Positions 8,126-16,511 are shown, counted from the stretch's first letter. The stretch is 64,000 nt of DNA from Paraeggerthella hominis (GCF_021044775.1 NZ_JAJNOQ010000004.1:62001-126000), one strand, 5' to 3'. The notes: generated by a model not told the origin, from the sequence alone. Made by a program: numbers and translations.

Positions 8126-8160
8126 AAACGGCGCCTCGGAGCATTTCCGAGGCGCCGTTT
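8126..8160. terminator. Strong hairpin after the NrfD gene
   Basis: Bases 8126-8140 and 8146-8160 form a perfect 15-bp stem around a GCATT loop. On the minus strand the stem is followed by only a short T-run. On the plus strand it is followed by TTTT. It sits 22 bases past the NrfD stop and probably ends the respiratory operon. Confidence 0.8.
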
Positions 8161-8181
8161 TCGCTATCAGATCGTGTCGTG

Positions 8182-9141
8182 CTAGCCGATCATCCTCATG
8201 ACCGTTTCGCCCACCACGTCCGCATGGACGCCGGCGGCAAGAACCAGGAAGCGCAACGCGCACCCGCCGACGAGCGCGCCCACAGCGCCGCACGCCATCA
8301 ATCTGCCCGCACCCTTCTTGTGCTTCACCAGCCCGACAACGGACGCGACCAAAGGCAACACAAGGCCGCATCCGACCACCAGACCCCAGAAAAGCGGGGC
8401 AAGGGAACCAGCAGCGAGCATCTGGGCGGACTGGGCAGCTGCTACAGCTACGGCCGACCCTTCTCCGCCCAACGAAGAAACCAAAAGAGCGCCAAGCACG
8501 AAGCATTCCACGATCACGAGCGCCACCACCGCGACTTCCATCAACCAAGAAGCACGAGATGCCAAAGGATCCTTTTTTGCCAGCACCACAGCCGTCACCT
8601 CAACCAGAGCAACGCCCGTATCGATACCTGATACCGCAAACAAACACGGCAGCAACAACGTATTCCATAGCGGCACGCCCGGAGCCATCATGAGCAGCAT
8701 GCCCGTGTACACCGCCACGAACAAACCGAGCGCAATGCCGATGACCGCCAACACCTTGCGCATGCGAACAAGCCCCTTCGCTCGTTCCGCGCTGTTGGCA
8801 AGATGCCTTTCCACTTTGCCCACGGCCAGCACCGCCGACAAGCCGAACACGATAATGGCCGCAAACGCACCCCAAGCACCATACGTCATCCACGAGGTGA
8901 AGTGACTGAAGCTTTGCCACATCATAAGCCCGCGCATCGGTTGGGTCAGTTCAGACAGCAGTAGCAGCAAGCCAACGCCCAAGCACACCGCCGATGCCCA
9001 CATGGAAGCACAAATAATCTTGGCGTGACGCTTCTGGTCTATCAGATAGAGCACCGCTGCCGTAACGAACCCCCCAGCTCCCATGCCGCCTAAAAACAGG
9101 TACAACGCGGGCTGCCAACCCCATATCGATTGCATCTCCAT
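8182..9141 (-). CDS. nrfD: NrfD/PsrC-type quinol-linked membrane subunit
   Basis: A 319-residue protein, mostly hydrophobic, with 8 to 10 predicted membrane segments and the NrfD/PsrC N-terminal feature GWQPALYLFLGGMGAGGF. NrfD-type subunits bind menaquinol in the membrane and exchange electrons with a ferredoxin subunit outside. The start is the ATG at 9141, two bases after the stop of the ferredoxin gene, so the two are coupled; upstream frame sequence overlaps that gene and is not NrfD-like. As the last gene of the operon it would connect the exported redox proteins to the quinone pool. Confidence 0.9.
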   Translation of the reverse strand: MEMQSIWGWQPALYLFLGGMGAGGFVTAAVLYLIDQKRHAKIICASMWASAVCLGVGLLLLLSELTQPMRGLMMWQSFSHFTSWMTYGAWGAFAAIIVFGLSAVLAVGKVERHLANSAERAKGLVRMRKVLAVIGIALGLFVAVYTGMLLMMAPGVPLWNTLLLPCLFAVSGIDTGVALVEVTAVVLAKKDPLASRASWLMEVAVVALVIVECFVLGALLVSSLGGEGSAVAVAAAQSAQMLAAGSLAPLFWGLVVGCGLVLPLVASVVGLVKHKKGAGRLMACGAVGALVGGCALRFLVLAAGVHADVVGETVMRMIG

Positions 9142-9143
9142 AC

Positions 9144-9803
9144 TCACTTCTCCGTTCCCAGCAGCAAGCAAGACGGATCGTTCGCTTGGGCGATGGGAAC
9201 CGCAGAGCCCCCTGTAGACTCCATCAGCTCGTCCAAAGGTCCGAATTGCAGAGCGCCGAATTTGCACGCACGCACGCAGTACGGCTCGTCCTCAATAGAA
9301 AGCCCCGACCCACGGCAGCAATCGCACTTATCCATGGCAGCCGAATCGTATCGAGGAACCTCGTACGGACACGCTTGGAAGCAGTACTTACAGCCTATGC
9401 ACACGTTCTTGTTTACCCGCACAACACCGTTAACGTCCTTCGAGATCGCACCAGCCGGGCAAACCTTCATGCAGCTCGGATCGGCACAATGCATGCAGGA
9501 TGTGGAGATAAAGAACGTCCGTCCTCTTTTACGCTGGTACGAGGAAACAGTCCGCCTGTCAGGAGCATCTTCGGCCAGGCCGTTATGCTTCCTGCATGCT
9601 TCAACACAACGCCCGCAGCCAGAACAGCGAGACAAGGCAACCAAGAAACCGTACCGAACGCCGTCATGCTCAGGCGCCAAATCCACTTCTTGAGCGCGCG
9701 CCTCATCGCCAGAAGTAACAACTCCTCCCAGCGCAAGCGCGCATGCGCCCGCGGCCGATGCCCGCAAGAGCACTCGGCGCGTTACGTTCGCTTCTTCTCC
9801 CAT
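9144..9803 (-). CDS. Tat-exported four-cluster ferredoxin (NrfC/DmsB-like electron-transfer subunit)
   Basis: A 219-residue protein with a twin-arginine signal (VTRRVLLRA near residue 8, then an Ala-rich core). It has four cysteine groups for [4Fe-4S] clusters: C60/63/66/70, C103/106/111/115, C135/138/141/145 and C160-163/176/180. This matches NrfC/PsrB/DmsB subunits, which pass electrons between an NrfD membrane protein and an exported oxidoreductase. The ATG at 9803 follows AAAGTAGGTG; an upstream TTG is possible but weaker. Gene order places it between the sulfite-oxidase-fold protein and NrfD. Confidence 0.92.
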   Translation of the reverse strand: MGEEANVTRRVLLRASAAGACALALGGVVTSGDEARAQEVDLAPEHDGVRYGFLVALSRCSGCGRCVEACRKHNGLAEDAPDRRTVSSYQRKRGRTFFISTSCMHCADPSCMKVCPAGAISKDVNGVVRVNKNVCIGCKYCFQACPYEVPRYDSAAMDKCDCCRGSGLSIEDEPYCVRACKFGALQFGPLDELMESTGGSAVPIAQANDPSCLLLGTEK

Positions 9804-9833
9804 GTTTACACCTACTTTCAATGTCGACGGCGG

Positions 9834-10859
9834 CTATTCCTCGACGTTAAACACAACACTAGAAGCAAGGGGAGAAACAACGCCGTCTTCGGCAACGGCC
9901 CGAACGTCAAGTTTGAACGAACCCGGCTCCTCGGTCACATAGTCGAAGTGCCAATGCACCCAATCCTGCGTGGTGGCCTCAGACGTATCGAACGCACTCC
10001 ACGTCTGTCCGCCGTCCAGAGAGAACTCCACGGCCTTGATCTGCTTTCCGCAATCATCCGCATAGCCCTCGAACGTGACCATGTCTCCAACCTTGAACGT
10101 ATCGGAAACCGTGTTGAGCACGCTCACCTTGGCACGATAGTCTGCATCCGGGCCTTGAACCTCGGGAACCTCGTCGGACACGGATAGCTCGATATCGGTA
10201 ACCGCACGCGTGAAGTACTTCGCCACGGTATCGGGAATCCAAACCTGCAAGCGCTCGCCGTCCGAAAGCTTCTGGTCGCCGATCTGGTACACCAGCATTG
10301 CTTCTTTATCCGTCACATACGTCAGCGGCATCGGCAGGCCATAGCCATCCTTGTCTTTGAACGTGATCGTGTTAACCTGCGGATCAACGTCAACCAAGGA
10401 AAGCATGTCCGACACTTTAACTCCTGTGACGCTGGCCATGGCAAGCGCGGGGCTCATGCTGCAAGTGCAGCGCATTTTCTCGGTCTCGGCCTTCATGCGC
10501 TCGATTTCCTCGAGTCCTATGGTGCGCACCTTCTCCACATTGCCGCCGATATTGACATAGTAGCTCTCGTGAGTCACCGCATCAAAGGCATAGCCAGGCT
10601 TGGCGCACATGCTGGTGGCAGCCGTGCCGAACAGGTTGAACACCTCGTCGGTTGGCGTGAGCGTGTCCTGGCAAAACGAGAAGCTACCGGCCACGTTCGC
10701 AACTTTGACGTAGTCCACTGCATTGCGCTGCATCACTTGAACAGGGCTTAAATCCTCCGCCGCAATCGCTACCCCGGGACCGAACGCGCTTATGCCGCCC
10801 AGCGCGATACTGGCACCCATCGTGCAACCCAGCACCTTCGTCCCAATGGAATGTCTCAT
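9834..10859 (-). CDS. Exported sulfite-oxidase-fold (molybdopterin-binding) protein
   Basis: A 341-residue protein with a Sec-type signal ending near AIAA (residues 31-34). The middle resembles the sulfite oxidase/YedY molybdopterin domain: CTCSMSP at 131-137 is the likely region of the metal-ligating cysteine, and AMLVYQIGDQKL follows later. The C-terminal ~100 residues form the Ig-like Mo-cofactor dimerisation domain (KAVEFSLDGGQTWSAFD, then DWVHWHFDY). No haem motif is present. It starts one base after the stop of the cytochrome fusion gene behind GGAGGGATAAC. It is a paralogue of that protein's second half. The substrate is unknown, and whether it still binds cofactor is uncertain. Confidence 0.75.
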   Translation of the reverse strand: MRHSIGTKVLGCTMGASIALGGISAFGPGVAIAAEDLSPVQVMQRNAVDYVKVANVAGSFSFCQDTLTPTDEVFNLFGTAATSMCAKPGYAFDAVTHESYYVNIGGNVEKVRTIGLEEIERMKAETEKMRCTCSMSPALAMASVTGVKVSDMLSLVDVDPQVNTITFKDKDGYGLPMPLTYVTDKEAMLVYQIGDQKLSDGERLQVWIPDTVAKYFTRAVTDIELSVSDEVPEVQGPDADYRAKVSVLNTVSDTFKVGDMVTFEGYADDCGKQIKAVEFSLDGGQTWSAFDTSEATTQDWVHWHFDYVTEEPGSFKLDVRAVAEDGVVSPLASSVVFNVEE

Positions 10860-10860
10860 G

Positions 10861-12483
10861 TTATCCCTCCACATTGCTCTTAGCAGTAACCATGACTTTT
10901 TGGTTATTAACGCTGACCAGGCCCGTTTCCGTGGTGCCGCGGATCGTCAGCACGTAGCTGCCGTCGGTTTCGGGCGTCCACGTATAGTGCCAGTACACCC
11001 ACTGTCGAGGATCGGTCTGGCCCAAGTCGTAGGCAGTCCACGTTTTGCCGTTGTCCATGGAGAACTCAAGCTTGGTGACCGCTTCGTCGTACGCATCGGC
11101 ATAGCCTTCGAACGTGAACGGCTTCCCGGTCTCGATGATCATGCCTTCAGGGACCTTCAGGATAGAGGCGTTGGGCTTGTTGATGTACGGGCCCTCGCCA
11201 TACGAGTTGAAGCCATTCATCATCCAGTCTTCCCAAGGCTTCTCTTCGTCGGTCAGCGTATAGCCCATGCACTGCTTCACGAATGACTGAGCATCGCATC
11301 CCTCGACCCAGTTGATGCAGGGGCTACCCTGACTAGGATCGAGACGCTTGCCGCCAATTTCGTACACCAGGTACACGTCGTCGAAGCTTGCCTCCGGCAC
11401 GCCACGGTTGCTATGCGTCATTTCGCCATTGGTGTGAAACTCCCGACGATCGAACAACACACCGGTAATGTCTTTGCTTGCGCCGCCGCCCTTCTCAATG
11501 AGCCAGCTCAACGGAATGCCCGTGATTTCTACGTTGGAAATACCGCCACCTCCAGGCATGTTGTCCACGCAGTGGATTTTGGAGAGTTTTGTAACCGTTG
11601 CACCGGCGCCCTCGGCCTCAGCGATGAGATCAGCAAGCTTGGCGGTATACGGCTTGTTCACCAGGCCGTTTATGGTGACTTCCCAACTGTCCACGAAGTC
11701 CTGCGGCATTTCCGCATCAAGGACGTTTTTACCCATGATATGGATCAGGTGATCGTAATTGGAATGAATCCAATCGTAGGTAAACATATCTTCGGGTGCA
11801 GTGGTGGTGGTTTGGTCGAACTTGAATTCGCCCTGGACATCCTTCACTTTAACGATCCCGTCCAGATGATCGTACTTGACCTCGTCCCAAAGCTCAGCAC
11901 CGTTGCCGTTCTCAGTAATGTTATGGCAGCTGATGCATTTTCCGCCACGGTCCTCGAAGTTGGCGCCGTTGCGCTCGCCATAGTGCACGGCATGCATCAC
12001 GGTACCCATTTCTTGGCCATCATCGGCGCTGTGGCACAGCATGCACTGATCGACGGTGAGCTTGCTGCCTAGCGCATCGTTCCATACGGTGGGGTGAGCA
12101 TATTCCATGTTGGACAAGGCGTCGCCAAGATCTTCGTGGCAAGCTCCGCAACCACGGTTGTCGGCATCCAAGAAATAGTTATTGTACGTCGTACCTTCTT
12201 CATAGGGGCGGTTCCAGTGGTAACACTGATACTCGGATGGCGTACGCTGGACCTTGGTTCCGTCTTCCAGCGTGCGAATCTCAGGAGCGTACTCCTTGTT
12301 AATCTCCTGCCAGCGGGCATTCTCCTCGGCAAGCACCGCTTCGGACTCCTCGATGCTGTTGGCGTATTGTTTCCCCTCGCCCGAAGCATCGCCCTCTGCT
12401 GCCGGGTCCTGCTGCGCACAGCCAACAGCGCAAAGCGATCCGGCCAAGAGCACTGTAGTTACCCACACGAACTTCTTTTTCAT
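10861..12483 (-). CDS. Trihaem cytochrome c fused to a sulfite-oxidase-fold domain (lipoprotein)
   Basis: A 540-residue exported protein. A signal peptide is followed by a lipobox-like AVGC (Cys 22). The N-terminal third carries three haem c sites: CGACH 112-116, CMLCH 147-151 and CISCH 183-187. Residues ~265-410 resemble the sulfite oxidase/YedY catalytic domain, with a likely molybdenum-ligating Cys 305 in KIHCVDNMP. Residues ~445-535 form the Mo-cofactor dimerisation domain (KLEFSMDNGKTWTAYD). The ATG at 12483 follows AAGGAAGGGG. It is the first gene of the operon with a second sulfite-oxidase-fold protein, ferredoxin and NrfD, which suggests a menaquinol-coupled exported oxidoreductase. 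The substrate (an oxyanion, sulfoxide or other) is not known. Confidence 0.82.
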   Translation of the reverse strand: MKKKFVWVTTVLLAGSLCAVGCAQQDPAAEGDASGEGKQYANSIEESEAVLAEENARWQEINKEYAPEIRTLEDGTKVQRTPSEYQCYHWNRPYEEGTTYNNYFLDADNRGCGACHEDLGDALSNMEYAHPTVWNDALGSKLTVDQCMLCHSADDGQEMGTVMHAVHYGERNGANFEDRGGKCISCHNITENGNGAELWDEVKYDHLDGIVKVKDVQGEFKFDQTTTTAPEDMFTYDWIHSNYDHLIHIMGKNVLDAEMPQDFVDSWEVTINGLVNKPYTAKLADLIAEAEGAGATVTKLSKIHCVDNMPGGGGISNVEITGIPLSWLIEKGGGASKDITGVLFDRREFHTNGEMTHSNRGVPEASFDDVYLVYEIGGKRLDPSQGSPCINWVEGCDAQSFVKQCMGYTLTDEEKPWEDWMMNGFNSYGEGPYINKPNASILKVPEGMIIETGKPFTFEGYADAYDEAVTKLEFSMDNGKTWTAYDLGQTDPRQWVYWHYTWTPETDGSYVLTIRGTTETGLVSVNNQKVMVTAKSNVEG

Positions 12484-12595
12484 TCCCCTTCCTTTCTCTC
12501 CCTGTGGCGCGAAGAGGACAGACGCCTCGAATCTTGCTCGTCTCAAGCATTTCGAGCGGTCTAGCTCCCCCGTCGCTTTACCTCCAAGCTGTATC

Positions 12596-12646
12596 GTATC
12601 ATAAATCATACAAATATGTGATACTTGTCTTAGTGATATATGATTC
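12596..12646 (-). promoter_or_regulatory. AT-rich upstream region of the cytochrome operon with a motif shared with the gntR promoter
   Basis: This AT-rich stretch stands out from its GC-rich surroundings. It contains ATATGTGATAC (12614-12624), ATGATTC (12640-12646) and an inverted GTATCA...TGATAC pair (12596-12601 and 12619-12624). Closely similar ATATGTATGATAC and ATGATTC lie upstream of the GntR gene at 14119-14139. It may be the operon promoter and an operator for that regulator. Exact -35/-10 boxes are not clear. Confidence 0.4.
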
Positions 12647-12674
12647 TTTTTCAAGAATGGATCGAGCTTTGCCC

Positions 12675-12722
12675 AAAACGATAACCGGGCTCCTTTTCAA
12701 CAAGGAACCCGGTTATCGTTTT
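12675..12722. terminator. Rho-independent terminator after the SPFH gene
   Basis: Bases 12675-12689 and 12708-12722 pair perfectly over 15 bp, and the loop can extend the stem (TCCTT with AAGGA). T-runs flank both sides, so it can work in both directions. It ends the gntR-SPFH transcript before the cytochrome operon. Confidence 0.85.
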
Positions 12723-12755
12723 TGCTGTTCAAAGACCTATTTTGCCGAAAATGTC

Positions 12756-13688
12756 CTACCCTTTTCTAGCAAGGCTCTCCAACCCCTCGAACGCATCCGA
12801 CAACGCGCTGGGTATCACCACAAAGCCGCCCTTCTCCTTCACGCTATCCGACACGAAGCTCATAGCGCGAAGCTGCAGCGCCGCATCTTCTTCTTTGTAC
12901 GTGCGCGCGGCGTCCACGAACATTTCGGATATCTCCTTCTCAACTTCAGCCAAGATGACGCGCGCGTTGTACTCGCGCTCAGCGCGGGCTTCAGCCGACA
13001 TGGCCTCCTGCAGCTCTTCGGGGATCTTGATGTCGCGGATCTCCACCGACACCACCGTAATGCCCCATTCGCTGGTTTTCCGCTCAAGGATGGCTGCGAT
13101 CTCTTTGTCGATTTGGGCGCGACGCATGCCCATCTGCGCGATATTGACGCCGCCGATCACGTCGCGCAACGTGGTTTGGGCAATCCAGAACACCAGGCGC
13201 TCGAAGTTGCGAATTTCAGAGCACGCCTTGCCCGCGTCCCACACCATCCAGAACAAGACCGCGTCTACGTTCACAGGAACCAAGTCGGAGGTCAGTACCT
13301 GCTCAGCTTTGAACGACGTCGACCGCATACGCAAGTCGATGACCGCCGACGCGTATTCGACAAAGGGAATCATAAGGATAAGACCGGGACCGGCCACGCG
13401 GTTGAACCGACCAAAGCGCATAACCACGGCGCGCTCCCATTCAAGTACAACATGCGCACAGCTGAACAAGACAGCACCTGCCACTATGCCGACCACAAGA
13501 ATCGCAACCGACGATGCAAGCCATGCAATCAGTCCGAAAACAGCCACAACGGCCAGAACCAGAACCCAGCGCAACATCGTAGCGCCCCAGCGACTTGTAG
13601 CCGTATCCTTGAAATTGTCTTCGATCTCAGCCGAAACGCTCGAGCGATCCCGCTCTTCGGGCTCGCTGAAAAACGACCTCTCCCCCAT
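12756..13688 (-). CDS. SPFH/Band 7 (stomatin-like, slipin) membrane protein
   Basis: A 310-residue protein with two close hydrophobic segments at about residues 38-80, followed by the SPFH domain (RAVVMRFGRFNRVAGPGLILMIPFVE, then LVPVNVDAVLFWMVWD) and an Ala/Glu-rich helical part (AMSAEARAEREYNARVILAEVEKE). SPFH proteins form oligomers on membranes and organise local protein sets. The start is behind GGGGAG. It lies 22 bases after a GntR regulator and is probably co-transcribed with it. No NfeD partner gene is next to it, which is unusual for bacterial slipins. Confidence 0.9.
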   Translation of the reverse strand: MGERSFFSEPEERDRSSVSAEIEDNFKDTATSRWGATMLRWVLVLAVVAVFGLIAWLASSVAILVVGIVAGAVLFSCAHVVLEWERAVVMRFGRFNRVAGPGLILMIPFVEYASAVIDLRMRSTSFKAEQVLTSDLVPVNVDAVLFWMVWDAGKACSEIRNFERLVFWIAQTTLRDVIGGVNIAQMGMRRAQIDKEIAAILERKTSEWGITVVSVEIRDIKIPEELQEAMSAEARAEREYNARVILAEVEKEISEMFVDAARTYKEEDAALQLRAMSFVSDSVKEKGGFVVIPSALSDAFEGLESLARKG

Positions 13689-13710
13689 GTTATCTCCCCT
13701 ATTCGATCGG

Positions 13711-14085
13711 TTACTCGGAAAAGCGTTCCTTCACCCGCACCAACACGTCCCCCTCCGAGACGTTGCTCTCCCGAGCCACGCGTACCAGTTCGTCGATAAC
13801 AAGGTCCACGGGAGATTCCGGTAGCTGCAGTACATCTTTGTCGACGTCGGCAACGAACGATCGCTTGCCGCGACTCGAACAAATGAGATTGTCCGCTTCA
13901 AGATCCTGGTACACCTTATGAATGGTGTTGTAGTTCACGCCAAGCTGCGTCGCAAGTTCGCGTACAGTTGGCAGCACATCCCCCGGCTTGATCTGGCCGC
14001 TTTTAATAAGGAAGATCAAGTTGTTGCGAATCTGCACCCATACGGGCACGCCGGATTTCTCGTTTATGTGCAATGATTCAAACAA
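13711..14085 (-). CDS. GntR-family transcriptional regulator (YtrA-type)
   Basis: A 124-residue protein with the GntR winged helix in its first ~75 residues (VPVWVQIRNNLIFLIKSG, VLPTVRELATQLGVNYNTIHKVYQDLE). The tail is too short for a ligand domain of the FadR or HutC type, which marks the YtrA subfamily. Such regulators usually control their own operon, here probably the SPFH gene 22 bases downstream. A palindromic AT-rich motif lies upstream at 14119-14139. The same motif occurs in front of the cytochrome operon, so control of that operon is possible. Confidence 0.9.
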   Translation of the reverse strand: MFESLHINEKSGVPVWVQIRNNLIFLIKSGQIKPGDVLPTVRELATQLGVNYNTIHKVYQDLEADNLICSSRGKRSFVADVDKDVLQLPESPVDLVIDELVRVARESNVSEGDVLVRVKERFSE

Positions 14086-14118
14086 AGGGGTGGACTCCGC
14101 CTCTCAAAAGCATCCTGC

Positions 14119-14139
14119 ATATGTATGATACCATGATTC
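14119..14139 (-). promoter_or_regulatory. Putative promoter/operator of gntR
   Basis: ATATGTATGATAC (14119-14131) is followed by ATGATTC (14133-14139). On the minus strand TATCAT could serve as -10 and ATGACC 16 bases upstream as a weak -35. The motif pair recurs before the cytochrome operon at 12614-12646. Confidence 0.4.
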
Positions 14140-14390
14140 AAAAGAGGTCATCCAAGCAGCACAATCCGAACGCATTGGGAAACGTGCGGATCCAAGCCCG
14201 GCGGGCGTCTGGCGGGACGAGGGAACGGGACGCGGCGCGGGACTGGCGAGACGCAAGCTCGCTGCCACCCCGCCCACCGCTCCCGGCCCCGCCCCGTTCG
14301 CGCAGGCTCCTCTGGTTCGGCGGCACGAACCGAGCCAGCTCTTCGCCGGTCGCCTACCTCGTTCGCGGAGTGCGCACCCGTTTCGCGCTC
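14140..14390. other. Non-coding GC-rich stretch before repeat copy B
   Basis: No convincing gene is seen between the gntR promoter and repeat copy B. The sequence is rich in short GC runs and contains a small hairpin (GGTTCG...CGAACC near 14333-14350). Open frames here encode Arg/Ala/Pro-rich low-complexity peptides without ribosome binding sites. Confidence 0.5.
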
Positions 14391-14747
14391 CCGTTTCGCG
14401 CTCCCACGTCGCCACACCCCCGTTTCGCGCTCCCGCGCCGCCCCCACCTCCCGTCCCTGCCCCCACAGCGGCGCTTGCGCGCGAAAAACCGCTCCCGCCG
14501 GCAGGTTTTGACGGTTTGAGGTCGCTTGAGCCGACCAGACAAGCGCTCGCAAAAGCGCAGCGCAACAGCCCAAGGCCGTGACCAGGCATAACGGAAAGCA
14601 AGCCAAACGGCAACGGGAACGGCGCCAACTTCGACGACCCCTAAACGTGAAAATCTGCCAGCGGGAGCGGTTTTTCGTGCGCAAGTTAGCGAAAGGGGCG
14701 AACGGCGCGCACGCGTCGGCCTCCCGCGCCGGCATCGCAAGAACGGC
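14391..14747. repeat. Dispersed repeat element, copy B, with 51-bp inverted arms
   Basis: This is the second copy of the element at 7761-8117, in the same orientation and offset by 6630 bases. The arms lie at 14474-14524 and 14635-14685 around the same 110-base spacer. Four of the differences from copy A lie in the arms, and the others lie mostly in the spacer. Identity to copy A stops at 14747 (GAACGGC), which gives a sharp right boundary. As with copy A, the element sits in a gap between two minus-strand genes. Confidence 0.85.
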
Positions 14748-14865
14748 GAAGGGGCATTCGATGGCTCATTGCCGACTTCTCCCTTCCCCATGCTGCGCCG
14801 GAGCTGCCTTTCGCAGCAATTGGAGCCCTTCGCGCCCGCGACCTTCGCATCATGTACGCGGGCGC

Positions 14866-14908
14866 CGAAAAACAAGGGCGCTCCGACCAGTTCGTCAGAG
14901 CGCCCTTG
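14866..14908 (-). terminator. Rho-independent terminator after the hydantoinase operon
   Basis: Bases 14873-14883 (CAAGGGCGCTC) and 14898-14908 form an 11-bp stem. On the minus strand the stem is followed directly by TTTTT. It lies 53 bases past the hydantoinase stop. Confidence 0.85.
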
Positions 14909-14960
14909 AAAATCGCATTGTCCCTGCCTGGACCAGCGGACCTGCAGGCATCCGCCTTGC

Positions 14961-16511
14961 TTACGCCAAGTCTCCCGCAGCCTTCACCTTCACGCGGTTC
15001 GTATGGCCAGGATAGTACGCCAAGGGAACGTCCTCGGCATCGATGACCTCCACGGTATCGCGAATGGCACCGGCTTCCACGGCAGCCTCGCACGCAGCGA
15101 CGCGCGCGTTCTCCAACGCCTCTTCGCGCGGCGTCACGTCGTAGTCGATCAACGCTTCGTACACGCCGCTCACCTTCGAGATGGCCGAGCCGATAGCGTT
15201 CGCGCACCCGGCATGCTCGGGCGTAAGCACCTGAGCCGTTCCTGCCAGGTCACGCGGCAGCACGATAGCGCCGCCGCCTACCAGCACCACGTCGATGTCG
15301 TCGCTCGACACCTTCATCACGTCGATGGCTTCCTCCACCGTCTCGCGCATGGCGTCCATGGCGCGCGCAGCCACATCCTGCGGGATATCGGCCACGAGCG
15401 CCGCATCCCCCACTTCGGCCATGCCCAAGCGCACGGCGATGTCGGTGGCAGTCATAACGTCGCCGCCGAACACGAGCGCGCGCTCGGCAATCTGGTAGCC
15501 CACCGAATCCGGGCCGACCGTCACGCTGCCGTCGTCGGCAACACGCACGATGGAACCGCCGCCCAAGCCGATGGACACCACGTCGGGCATGCGGAAGTTG
15601 GTGCGCACGCCGCCGATGGTCACGGCCACGCCGCTTTCGCGCGGGAACCCGTGCGAAAGCACACCCAGGTCAGTGGTGGTGCCGCCCACGTCGATCACGA
15701 TCGCGTCAGCCATGCGCGACAGATAGCTTGCGCCGCGAATGGAGTTCGTGGGGCCGCAGGCGATCGTAAGGATGGGGTATTGGCGCGCATGCTCCATGGT
15801 CATGAGGGTGCCGTCGTTCTGCGACAGGTACACCTCTGCGTTCACCACGCCCTTGTCGGCAAGACTGGCCGCGAAGCCCTCGGTAAACCGACGCGCCACA
15901 TCGTAGAGCGCCGCATTCAAAATGGTAGCGTTCTCGCGCTCGATCAGGCCCATCGACCCGATTTCGCTGGAAATGGACACGTGCACGTCATCGCCTAGCA
16001 CCTCGGTGGCAATCTCGGCGGCACGCAGCTCATCGTCGTTTCGCACCGTGGAGAACACGCACGAGATAGCCACGGCTTCCACGCGTCCGCGCACGCCCTC
16101 GAAAAACGCACGACACGCCGCTTCGTCGAATTCCGCCAGGCGCTTGCCGTCGTATTCGAAACCGCCCTCGATAATGGCGGCGTCCACGCTGACCGCGGCG
16201 ATGTCCTGCGCCCAGTCCACCATGGGCGGGATACCCACCGAAGCGGGCGCGCCGATGCGCAAGATGGCGATAGGCGCCAGGCCCTTGCGCTCCACGATGG
16301 CGTTCGTGCACTGCGTGGTGCCCAGCATGGCCTGCCCGATCTGCGCGCGATCGACGCCGCTATCGGCCAAAACGGCGTCCACCGCACCCATGATTCCGCT
16401 GTAAATATCCCCTGACGTGGGGTTTTTCACCGCGGCAACAACGTTTAAATCCTCGTCGATCAAAACAGCGTCGGTGTTCGTGCCGCCTACGTCGATTCCC
16501 AACTTGTACAT
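14961..16511 (-). CDS. Hydantoinase/oxoprolinase family protein (HyuA-like)
   Basis: A 516-residue protein. The N-terminal part has the actin-like ATP-binding start YKLGIDVGGTNTDAVLID of the Hydant_A_N domain, and the central hydantoinase_A domain includes DAIVIDVGGTTTDLGVLSHG. The family opens cyclic amides such as hydantoins or 5-oxoproline, often with ATP. At 516 residues it is shorter than 5-oxoprolinase and lacks a HyuB partner. It is instead the last gene of a unit with two DUF917 proteins and an NCS1 permease. I chose the ATG at 16511, just before the conserved LGIDVGGT. Confidence 0.9.
   Translation of the reverse strand: MYKLGIDVGGTNTDAVLIDEDLNVVAAVKNPTSGDIYSGIMGAVDAVLADSGVDRAQIGQAMLGTTQCTNAIVERKGLAPIAILRIGAPASVGIPPMVDWAQDIAAVSVDAAIIEGGFEYDGKRLAEFDEAACRAFFEGVRGRVEAVAISCVFSTVRNDDELRAAEIATEVLGDDVHVSISSEIGSMGLIERENATILNAALYDVARRFTEGFAASLADKGVVNAEVYLSQNDGTLMTMEHARQYPILTIACGPTNSIRGASYLSRMADAIVIDVGGTTTDLGVLSHGFPRESGVAVTIGGVRTNFRMPDVVSIGLGGGSIVRVADDGSVTVGPDSVGYQIAERALVFGGDVMTATDIAVRLGMAEVGDAALVADIPQDVAARAMDAMRETVEEAIDVMKVSSDDIDVVLVGGGAIVLPRDLAGTAQVLTPEHAGCANAIGSAISKVSGVYEALIDYDVTPREEALENARVAACEAAVEAGAIRDTVEVIDAEDVPLAYYPGHTNRVKVKAAGDLA

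Noticed and set aside
7535..8548. Long minus-strand frames through repeat copy A (also 14148-14875 through copy B)
   Set aside because: The similar Arg/Gly/Ala-rich translations arise because the DNA repeat itself is duplicated. There are no ribosome binding sites, and frames break differently in the two copies.
12675..12722. Attenuator of the cytochrome operon
   Set aside because: The hairpin lies upstream of the AT-rich promoter region, so it is better explained as the terminator of the SPFH gene.
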